Assembly: GCF_015706575.1 (NCBI RefSeq)
Contig: NW_024037076.1
Coordinates: 6,420,777 to 6,484,776 of the forward strand
Length of the DNA stretch: 64,000 bases
Direction of reading: 5' to 3'
From: Patiria miniata
Taxonomy: Eukaryota; Echinodermata; Asteroidea; Valvatida; Asterinidae
Positions 39,601-51,600 of this stretch are shown piece by piece. The translations under genes and the position numbers were made by a program. The notes beneath the pieces were generated by a model. That model did not search any database. It saw nothing but the letters and a program-made list of their open reading frames with translations, and was not told where the DNA came from. Within the stretch, counting starts at the first letter, position 1, and every line of letters starts with the position of its first letter.

Positions 39601-42600
39601 TAATTGAAAAATGCTTGCAAAGACAATCCCAAGTTTGTATCAAAAATGATTAATAGTGTACATAATTTTCAGCTTCAAGCACAATTTGTACTAGTACTCG
39701 TACCCGTATTCCGAAATACAAGTACTCGTAATCGGAATACAAGTACTCGTACTCGAAAGTACAAGAACTTGTACTCAGAGACCTGTACTTGTACTCGGAA
39801 GTACTCGTACTCGTACTCGGCAACCTAAGTACTCCAGTACTCAGTTCTCGGATAAAGTCCTCGACAAAAAGTCCTCAACTACAACACTGGTTTCAAAACC
39901 ATTTTGTTATGTTTAAAAAAATTCTTTCTAGTCTTGCACGATTGTATTAAAATATTTCATTTATATTTATTTGTTGTATTACAACAGGGCCCAAACGGAC
40001 CTGCTGGTGTTGCAGGTGACCCAGGAAAAAGGGGAATACCGGTGAGATTATATATGTCTGGTTTTGAAAATAAGACTACTTAAGATATATATATTCTGTG
40101 AATTGAAAATAATGTAATTCTACAAATGTAATATGCAAAGGGACTTTGGGGTTGTTTGCTTTATAGGTTTTTAAAAAGCATGTTACAATGGAAAAATGCA
40201 GGATTTGTTATCGTCTTTTCAAAAAGAAAATGTATATGCTCATATTTTTGTAAAATTAGATTTGTTGGTTTCATAGTATATTTTCAAAATCATAGAATCA
40301 TATGGACAGATGGAAAAGATGTGATCATTTTTGTCTTTAAAAGGCTTTGAAACTTTACTTAGAAACTTTAGATTACCCGAAAACCAAAGAGTTATTTTAT
40401 TCATGCAAACTAGTTTGTAATATATTGAAAGGGCTATTAAATATCTAGTACATAATTTCTGTCCTTATGCCTTGTGAGTTGCATCTTGTAGTTTATGTTA
40501 CATCTTGTAATTTGTTGAATAATGTTGTTTATTCAGGGTGATAGGGGTCCAAAAGGCGATAAGGGAGAGCAAGGAAAGCGAGGACTTCGGGTGAGTTTTA
40601 GGTAAATTTTCCAAATAAAATAACTCTAAAATAACCTAAAACTAAATAAAACAAGACGTGATTCCAACGAAAGTTCCAAAGTTTTCTGGTTACCATTCAA
40701 TCTTGGTAGTGCTCTTCAGTTCAGAAACTCACATGCGCCAACTCCCTTTCTGTTAATTACTATGCTTAAATTAACATGCATTTCACATTTAAAAATCATG
40801 ACCTTTTACTGTATCTTTTACTTTTGGGGAATTAAAAAAAAGGGAAACATTTGGGGGCCCCCCTTCTTGTTTATGGGTTTGGGCAAAAGTAAAATATTCC
40901 TGATGTTTATTAAACACTTAATTTTTAACCATGCACATTTTCTTTAAATAGCTGTTAGTATCCACCCCTGTTCCTTTCCTTTAGAGACATTACAGCTATG
41001 CCAGTGACTTGGTTTTTTCTTTCAGGGTGAGGTTGGTAGGCCAGGAGCCAGTGGGGCGAGAGGTCCTAAGGGACCCAAAGGAGACTTTGGAGGCGGTGGC
41101 GGGCTAGGAATACTCGGCAGAGGTGGAAGGAGGGTAGGATGTCCGTTTTTCTGTGGTTGAATTAGAGAATGAGATTGATTATTGTAAAAATAGGACCACA
41201 TTCAACATGATCCACAGGCACATTTTACGTGGGTTTTGTATGATTGTATCAAGACAACTATTTTCAACAGAGATGGCCAGTTTTTCGGCTATTGCCAAAT
41301 TTCTGGCTTTTTCATGTTTTGAAAAAGTAAAAATCCGGCATTCCATCCCTTTGCAGGCCTGAAAAATAAAAAGACGTAAAAAAATTGCTGCATGTTGTCG
41401 TTCAGCCAATAGAAAAATCTGTTTCGAGTAGTTTGATCTTCGCTCATGAGCCATTAAGAAAATGGTTATGCGCACGATCAAACGTAAGTTTTCTGCATGG
41501 ACATACAGGGTGAGTAAAAAAAGCGGAACCCAAACCCCCAAAATTATATTTCATATTTAAAAAATATGTAGCACCAAACATAATAATGACAGGAAAGCCC
41601 ATTTCATAAGCTACTGTTAGATGAAAAAACTACTGAAATTGCTCAATTCGTTCAAAGAATATCACCATTTAAATGCAATGACCCTAAAACCTCTTTCGTC
41701 CAAAAATGCAATTTCAAGAATCGTCGTCACAATTGTCTTCAAACATCACCAGCGATAAAACCTCAGTTTAAAAGTTAAAAATATTCAACAAAGTCCTTTT
41801 GAAGGCCCGTCTTTTTAAAAAGTAGATTTTATTAGTCATATTGTTTGCCTAAGCAGGGTTGTTAATAAAGATATTGTGTACTACAGTTGTTGAAACAAGT
41901 ATTCTGTGTCATTTTCTTTGTTGTTCCAAACAATCAGAATACACAGTCAACTTTCTTTTTTTTTCTTTTTTTTACGAAACAAGTTTTAGGGTCATTGCGT
42001 TTAAAATGGTGATATCCTTTGAACGGATTGAGCAATTTCAGTAATTTTTTTCATCTTAAAGTAGCTTCTGAAATTGGCTTTCCAGTCATTATGTTTGGTG
42101 CTACATATTTTTTTAAATATGAAATATATTTTGGGGGTTTCGGTTCGGGTTTTTTTTTACTCACCCTGTACCACATTCACATGACATGTGTACAGTGAAT
42201 GAGAGTGCTGATATGCGAGTCCAGGGTCATTGCGTATGTTCAATGGCAAACGTCATGCTAGCAAATACAAAAACGTATGTATTGTACATTCTATATAGAC
42301 ATACACATGTTATTGTGATGTATATCTGGTGTATTGCAGTTGTTTCAAATTTTCAGGCCTTGGAGCGAAATCCCACTGGCATCCATGTAAAGTCGGACTC
42401 CCTATTATCGCGGCATCCCTATTATTGCGGCATGGGAAATTTCTCTTTTTACGGTGCCAAAACTCCTTCAAGTGGCATTTTTTTCCCAGTTCACCAGTCA
42501 TTAAGGACTTTTTGCCAAGTTGTATAAAAAGGACGATTAAAAAATGTTGTGTTTTTCGGGACTTTTAGCGATTTTTAATAAATAATAACGTTTTCCAAAA

Positions 42601-45600
42601 CTTGCAAATTTTCCCTCACCGTGTCTGCTAAAAGGTACCCTCTATATTTTAACTTAAATCTTTAATTGCCTGGTTCCCATTCTTCAGCTGCAAATGTAAA
42701 ATGAAGTCGAAGGACTATATTTGCACCACGAAATCGTAAAAACTTTTATGGGATCAAAATAAGCACAGCGCGTTAGCGAAAATAAAACAGCACATCGTGT
42801 AAAGTGAATGGCGCCCCCAATCTCCAAACAGTAGACTTGCCTCAGTGAGTTGTGTTCTCCTTTCGGGGGAAGGGCAGGGTCTTAGAAATCATCCTGCAGA
42901 TATAATAGTCTTTAATCAACTTGAACTTACAGGGAAAATATCAGACTTTATTCAGGTTTTTTGGGGGGCAAACATTAACTATGAATAAAAAAGTTGAGAT
43001 CATTATAAAAACCACTTCACGCATACCGCGATAATAGGGAGTCCACCTCCATTCGCACACTCCGAGCATATCTATTTTCACAGGCATCGTACACGGAATA
43101 AACCACACCACCGTTGGAATTTTTTATAACAATTTGAAAAGGAAGAGTTATACTACACAAAGACAGGACAATTCGGGAAGGTTAGTGGGGAATCTCTATT
43201 CCGAACGAGAAATGTGATAAGTACCGCAATAATATGGCAACCCATCCTATAACAATTTGATACGTATAAAAAAAACCCTCTAGGTCGCAATGTTACTGTC
43301 CACTTCCAACATGATGTAAATCATGAGAAGCTTGAGAAATCAGTCGGTTGGCTGTTTTAACTTTTCTTTCAGTACTATTCTCTTTCAGTTCTGATCTGGG
43401 ATGGATTATGCACGGGACACTCTTAGGCTTAAGGCTCGGGTCTCAGGAAAAATCAAGGGTCTGCAAAACGTTTGAGGGTCTATAATTAACAAAGGCACCA
43501 TGTGCCACACTGCAGTGTTGGTTCCATATTCCTCTTTACAAGTCATATTTTTCTCTTCGATTTTGCAACTGTCATGACTGAGGTCACTTTTTTTCCACAA
43601 TTTGACCCATACTAGGGGCGATATGGCGGTCGAGGTACCTATGGCCCAAGGGGTGAGCAAGGGGAGAAGGGAGAGCAAGGCCCCAAGGGAGAGGAGAGTC
43701 CCATGGGTGAGCGAGGCATCGCTGGAGCCCCCGGACCCCAGGGGGAAATAGGGATCCCTGGCGCGAGGGGTCCGGTGGGAAGGAAAGGAATACCGGGCCC
43801 CCAGGGACCCCAGTATGGTGGCCTGGGTGAAAAGGTGCGTTCATTTGGCTTCAGTTTTTCGTCACGTAGACCTTGTCTTCATGTAAAATTGTAGATTGAA
43901 CATTAAATTAGCTGGTAATAATGAAGACGTGAAATCAAGTTTGTATTCGGCCGGTTTTTTTTTTCGCTCGCCGCACACCATGTCGCATACTGTCCCATGG
44001 TATGTGTAGCATGTGGTATGACACTTACATGCGAGGATGGTTTGTGCATCCTCGACCCAAATATGTGTGTACGTCAACTCCAATTACCGACTTGAATAAC
44101 TGGTTTTTGGATATTACACAAACTTTGGCAAATGCTACCAGATTTGGATGGAGTTATTACAGCTGATTCAAAGATGAGCACAGCAAAACTACAGGCATAA
44201 TTTACCAGTCAATCAATGGGTCAAGAGAATTTATGTTTGGGCCATGCTCTCAAAACTTGTACCATGAGTAGTTTTCAGCTAGTCAATTCTTCTGTTCGCT
44301 GTCTAAAGACCATTTCATACCTCACGCAAATGTGAAGCAAATTTGATGTCAGGAAATATTTGCTGCAAAATGTTCAACACTTGAATTGGCCTTTACACCA
44401 GAAAAATAATAATGGTTTCAAGTTGGTCTCGCTTCTTTTGCCTTTGTGAAGGGTAGGAAAGGTATAGAAGGTGTGGTAGGTGTACCTGGTCCCCAGGGTG
44501 CGCCGGGTGAAATGGGTCCCCCGGGTGTCAAGGGCAGTAAAGGGGATCCTGGTATTGATGGGGACATTGGACCACCAGGAGAGCCAGGGCCAGATGGACC
44601 GACGGGACCACTGGTAGGTGTCTCTGTGTCTCTGTTTATTTTTCTGACCAAAGAAATCATAAACTGTAGGTGAATTATCACCAGGGTAAACCAAAAAACT
44701 TGCTGTATTGCACCATGTTTAAGAACGGTTGATGGCATAGTGTGGAATACTACTGCTAGCATTTGCACTCAATCGTAGGGTTTCCAAAGTCATGGAAAAA
44801 TCCTGGAAAATCCTAGAATTTTGTTATTTTACAAGGTGTCGTGGTAAATTGTTATTCCAAGAAAAAGTCATGAAAAAGTAATGGAAGCCCACACAACCAT
44901 TACATGATGATGCGCAACCCATACATAATATTTGGCCATGGCAGTCTTCCAGTTTGCATTCCAATTTTTCTGTACTTCCTCTTCATGCATGTATGCTCAA
45001 TACTTGTTGCATGTTCAAATGCACTGTTGCAATGATTCTGTGGTTCAACCTGGAAGGCTGAAGAAGAATGGTGTCCCTTGCCTCAGTGTCATGTCAGGCC
45101 AGTGTATTGTAAATAGGCTCCTAGGATGCCAAAACAGCATCTTAAGAGAAAAGAAGTTGTCATGGAAATCCTTAATAACTTTGTCCTTCCAAAGTCGTAG
45201 AAAAGACATAGAGTTTCATTTTGAGATTTCTGTGGGAACACTAATTGGCGGATTCAGGATTTTTCAAAGAGTCCAATTCCAGTGCTTTGTGTTGTTTACT
45301 TGAAGATGGTACTTGTACACAAGAGTCCATGTTGGCATTCTAAATACATTGAGTTGATTCACTGATCCCTGTAACTGCTCCTTGTTGTATACAGGGGTTG
45401 TCAGGTCGTAATGGCTCAGCAGGACTTGATGGACTACCTGGAGAAAAGGTCAGGAGTTGTTAAGAGTTATTAAACAAACATTCAAACTGTGTTTGATGTA
45501 TGGTGTTGATGGCAATCCTACCCTGAACCGGGTAGACATCCCTGTACTAGATCACCTTCATGCCATAAGATACAAGTGCTGATCAGTGAAAAACATGAGT

Positions 45601-48600
45601 TCTGTAGTTTTAGGCTTGTGCACATTGATGTGCATGATAATGGCAGACACACCAGGCACATGGAAAGATACTTGCATTAGGGCCAATCACAATTTAAATG
45701 AAAGTTTGCTATGATGGTGGTTGCCACTTTCAGAAAATGTTATTAGCTCACAGCCATTTAATGCATTGGTTTATGGTTTGTGTCTTTAAACTGCTGTTAT
45801 TTTTCTTTGATGTCCTATACCTGTATGCAATGCAGGGACCCAAAGGTGTAGACGGTGTATATGGTACAGCTGGTGCTGATGGAATTGTGGTAATTATTTT
45901 AATAAGATTAAATGACATGAACTTCTTCACCATGGGAGTTCCTTTATTGCCTAGAACAGAGTTACTGTGTATTGCATTGGACATTGCCTAAGCTACACTC
46001 AAGTCTTTTTTAAGACCCCAAATAACTTAATTCAAAGGTGTACAGCTGGAATCAAGCCTAAGTACGAAGGTTGTGCTGGCTTGGTACATGTAATGAGTAG
46101 GATTATGATTGTTGGGCTTAAAAGCTGAAAGCTGGTTCATACTCGGCCTGAATTTGTAGCATCATGGCAAATTTTTAAATTTTAGAAAGTTGACCACAGT
46201 TCAAATGGGGAGAATTTCCAGCGAATGTTTCGTGCCATGAAATTTGCTGCGCATTTGAATTCATTTGAAGTATGAACCTGCCTTGAGACAGGTATGCCAG
46301 AAATGCGCTAATATTTGACCAAAAGAAAGTTGACTCCAGCTGTGAATAAATGTAATACCTATGTTCTGTTTTTTGTGTTGGTTGTAGGGACTGAGGGGCA
46401 TACCCGGTGAGAAGGGAGAGATGGGTGCACTAGGACCCCCAGCCCCACCGGGTTTCCCAGGCTACTTCGGAATCATGGGCCCTAAGGGAAGAGTGGTGGG
46501 TACAATATGATCAACTGTAGTCACATTTGTAGTCACAGTAGTTTCAAGTGCATTTCAACAGTTTCCAAAAGCTATACATATATATCGTCCGTGTACCTGT
46601 TTACGAGGCATCAAGTTTCTGAGGTTTGACCTTGTAGCGACGCACACACGCAGATTTGTACCACAACCAGTTGATTTGTTGTGTGAGGGGTACGTGTTCC
46701 GCCGCAAGCCCAATGAATTTGGGAACGGAAGGCTATGTCGGTGTTCTTCTCTTGCTTGAAACAAATCCTTACACTCTCGAAAACCGGTACATCAAGGATA
46801 TATATGAAGTTGGATCAGCAAAGTAACATCGCTTCAGAATTGAAAAAACAATCTTAGGATTAGTCGGTATCTAACTGATTGACAATATTTCTTGCACAAT
46901 AGATTGACAATAAGATGAATAATGCAAGCTTTGATTTGTTTTTCTTGGAGGCAGGGATTGCGAGGTCGGCAAAATCGCAGGGGTTTCAAGGGAGCCAAGG
47001 GAGATCGGGGCGTGAAGGGCCCTAAAGGAAGCAAGGGCAAGAAAGGATCTCGAGGCCCTGAAGTAGGTGGATTATGCACTGCTACCAGCTAGCTACTGTA
47101 AAATAACAAAACCCTTGAAACATCGCTAGTGAAAAACATAATATACAAAGTTGAGTGCTTGTATCCACCATACAGGAGATGGATGCTGCATAATTACCTG
47201 TGCTCATCAGTGCAACTGCCTTTAATCAATTTACGTGGCCAATGTTGCATAAGGTTAAATGATGACATATAGACTACATTCCCAGATTATAATTAGCTTT
47301 TGTGTGCATTTCTTTTTCTTTTGTGTTTCTGTTTCTCTTTACACTCACCATGATATTGAGTTGCGTAATGTAGTATTAAAGACACATAGGATCATTTGGG
47401 TTTATCCCAAAAGTAACGTAGTTATTATCGAAAAGTTTACTGGGATTAAAGATGGTACTGGTACCGCCCGGGGAAATTATTTCATCTGGCTTGCTGTCGT
47501 CTAGAAGAAATCAAGAACTGTAGGTGATTTTCAACGATCAGTCAATCGTTGGCAATGGAGTTATATAGATGAAATCATGTTCAGTGATCAACAGGTTGTG
47601 CCTGGTTTTTTCACTGTTTTCTCACAAAAATATAATATCCACTAAACTGAAACTTCAACAGGTTAGGTTTTGAACATTCCTCTTTGGATTTTCAGTGGTG
47701 TTTTTATTGGAAACGAACAAAATACATGAAATGTAAATGATCCTATTTGCCTTTCAAGCAAGTTGCTCATGTCATTTATGTAACATGTTTTATTTTTCTG
47801 ATTCCCCTGGCAGGGTCGGGAGGGATACAAGGGAGCATTAGGGGAACCAGGCTACATCGATGATGGAGAGGATGGTATTGATGGAATCAAGGGCCCAGTT
47901 GGCATGAAAGGAGAAAAGGTAACAGTCATTTAATCAATCAGGAGGATGGGGCAGCTCTCCTTATAGCCCCACACCCCAGCCCCCTCCCAAAAAAAGGGGG
48001 AGGGGGAAGAGAAGAAGAAGCCCCAAACAAGTACTATAATTTGAAATGAGTGTCAATGAAAGTGATCAGAAGGGGTCGAAATTGCAGCTATTTACAGTGC
48101 ATAGTGTACAGTGTCCCTTAGTGTCAAGTCCAATCAGCCTCGGCTACCCCCCTCCCCACCCTGTGCCACTGCTATTTATACCTGGAGTTAACAGATCAAG
48201 TCCCGTTACAGTAAAGTTCGACACAAATTTGACAATGTGACAAATCTGTCCAAAACCTGAATTTTAAGCAATTTGATATATTTTTACATTTCATGATGTT
48301 TTCTTTATAATCTATCAAATATCAAGACACAAGAACCGTTCATTAATGATGCTAATTGAACACAGAGTAACAAATATGTGGCGATTTCGTCACTTGGTCT
48401 CATTGATTTTACATGTGGGCTAACCTTTTACAGTTACGCTAGCCTTTGTGATTTGCAGTTTGATAAGGTGAGTAGTCTGCATTCTAAAATGTAAAACACA
48501 TGCTAAGTATGTGTGACGAATGTGTGCATGCTCTAATCTTCCATTTTGATGAAGTGACAAATATATTTAGTAATTACTACCTCCTTAATTAAACATGTTT

Positions 48601-51600
48601 TTATGAAAACGGAGACAAGGTATGGATGTTTAACTATTGGGCTATCGCATCAGTTGTAAATTTCAATTTTGGGGAAAAAAACCTTGCGAAAAGACAATTT
48701 TTAAATTGACAAATTTGAAAACTTTGCTGCTTTGTTGGTACATTTCTCACTTTGTCAAAATGATGTCCATTTCTGTGCCCGTTCTGATCTTTTAAAACAT
48801 GATGGAAACATCGTATCCTATTTCAATTCATTCTAGTAGTTTTATCAGGTTTTGATTTGGTATTTGTGACAGGGTGATCGTGGACTTCAGGGACCACGAG
48901 GACCATTAGGCAGAGCAGGCTACTCAGTGACTGGTGCCAGTGGGCCATATGGACCCCCAGGGGAAAGAGGGCCTAAGGTAAGTAATGAGTTTATACTCAA
49001 ATGAGGGTCAGGTCCCCAAGACATACATATCAGGGCTGAGCCTCATTATGAGGTAATAAAGTGTAAAGGAAAAGTGGCCAAGTATAAACTGCTATTTACA
49101 ATCAGAAACATGACAGCAATTTTTTATGACTGTGTGTAACAACTGAAATGTTCATTGTTATTAATTTACTGTACTGTGTACTGTACTGTCTACCTTTCTG
49201 ACAATGGCGGACACTCATGTCAATAAAATGAAGTGGGTACACCAGACTCAAAACCCAGTGGGTACATCAGGCCACAAACTTTGGGTATATCAAACCCCAA
49301 ATACACGGAAGCTATCAGATTCACTTGAGATCCATGAAAGTATAAATTCTACAGAAGTTATTGGAGACAGGTGTGTTCCTACTAATGGAAAACTTGAGTT
49401 CCTGATTTGTCACAGGTTTTCTCCTTTCTTATTTGCATATTAGTGCAAACACGATTTGCATAAATGGTTAAAGGTCATAACACAAATTTGAAACTTTATT
49501 GCACGTCAAAGACTAACCCCAGGTGTTTTTTTTTAGAACAAATTGTTCTAATATTTCCATAAGCATGAGTCAGGCATTTTATCGTTTTTGTTCTCTGTGC
49601 TAAAGGGTCCCAAGGGAGAGCTAGGAGCTCCAGGTATACCTGCCCAGCCTGGAGAAGAGTTGGTCCAAGGACCTCTGGTAAGTCAAGGTAGCATTAACGC
49701 CTCCAACTCTAATTCTGTCCTTTGATTGGCTGAGACCAGGTCACAGGGTTTTATATATGAGTTTACTGGTTCAAGCATTTTGTGGGGGGAATTTGCTGAA
49801 ATGAAAGTTTATTCCGTCTCTTACTTTCAAGTTTATATTGAAGCAGAATTGTATTGGTCGGATGTGGATTTATGTCCGAGAATGTGCAGAATTTATGGAG
49901 GAGGTGTTTTAAATATTGGACTCTTTCCCTTGTTTACCTTGGAAAAATGGATGAGTTGGCGGCCCCTGAATTTGTCAATGTCTTTGTTTAGTCAGAAGAC
50001 ACTGAAAAATGTAGAGACCAGTAACAAAGGGCTGGATAGCTCAGTTGGTAACACACTGGCCTGGGATCAAGTCCTTTTGAAAGTAAGTTGCTTGAAGTAA
50101 GACCACATTATTGTTCCTGAATTATTCTCAAACAAATATCCATTCAAGATGATCTTGCATAAAGTGACAGGCCAAAGTGCTTTTTTTTTTAAATGACGGA
50201 ACTTTTAAACAATTTTGTTTTGTTGGTACAAACAGGGACCTCCAGGACCCCGTGGTCCTCCAGGGCCTCCTGGTAAACCTGGCAAGATAAAGGTAAGCTA
50301 CATGCTAATATGAGATAGATCTGTGAGCAACATTGGAAAGTGTTTTGTCTCTTAATAATACATACTGATCCATCCCTGCAATTTAATCGAGCACATTATT
50401 TAAGTGGGTCTGCTGAGAACCACACAATAGAAACACAAAGTTTGTGCTATTTGCAGAACGTCCATCTATGGATACATATATTTCACTAAAGAAACATCTG
50501 ATCTCATATAAATCTATCATATTTTGTTATGCATACTTTGTTTGTGGTATCTAAGGATTAAGATTTCAACAAATAACTTGGGAAAAAAATCTCAGATTCT
50601 TATGTATATTTAGCAGTGCCATATTGACCAAAAATTATTTTTCATATTGACCAGCAAGTATTGGAAATGTGTGAACAGTGATTAATAAACAGTCCTCATC
50701 CATTGTTTTGATGTTAAGTGTCTTTGTCAATAATTCATAAATACTAGCATATCCAAAACTGCCTCCAGTCTTGTGCAAAATCAGTTAACCACAGAGTAAC
50801 ACGAAAAAGCTATTCTATCCCAAGACAACTTTTTGGGAGCACTTAAATCTTTGGTGAAATTTTGCATGCCCACATGCTGAAAAAAGGTTTTCTGCCACCA
50901 ACATGAACATGTCAACAAATTGTGCAAGATATAAACTTTCCCCAAAAAAGGCCCACCAAAGTGTGATGTTGTTCCATATTAGCTAAAAAGCTACTCAACC
51001 CTACCCCTCTGGGTTTGGTCAAATCATATCAGAATTAGAGGATGCAAGACTGTTAGGGTTAACGCATTCATCATCATCATTGCCATTGAATGGCTTTATA
51101 CTGATACACAAGTATCAACAAATGGGCAATTACTTTTGTTGTAAATTGATTGTCAATGCTTTCTCCTTCATTTATCGCTGACGTTATTTTTTTTAGGGTG
51201 AGAAAGGTGATATGGGTCCCAAAGGTGAAGCACCACAGGGCCCTAAGGGCCAGAAGGGCCAGAAAGGCCCACCAAATGACCCGCCGGTTAGAGGCCCTAA
51301 GGGACCAAAGGTAGGTGCATTACCTTTCCATGTTATGACTGTCTCCTCCCCCTTTTTAACTTCTTGCCCCGCCCCCTCTTTTATTACAGTGAGTGTCTCT
51401 CATGTATGTATTAAGAGTTGTAGGAAATAATTGCAATGGAATTTTCATTTATAAGTCTGGAATTTTCTCACTGGGTGGACAAATCTAAAAAAAAATCTGC
51501 ATTGGATAATACCTTTACCCAAACAGATCATGGAAACTCGCTTAATGAGAAGGTAGGCATTGAAAATGGGTATGGAAGTTACCACTCAACATGGATGTTT

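Noticed and set aside
43584-44768. Antisense Pro-rich open frames opposite collagen exons 28 and 29
   Set aside because: They are the complement of Gly-X-Y coding sequence, which naturally stays open; the sense strand has the splice sites and phase.
49726-50100. Open frame of 124 codons in intron 36
   Set aside because: No family resemblance. It includes a tRNA-like SINE fragment and lies between two in-phase collagen exons.
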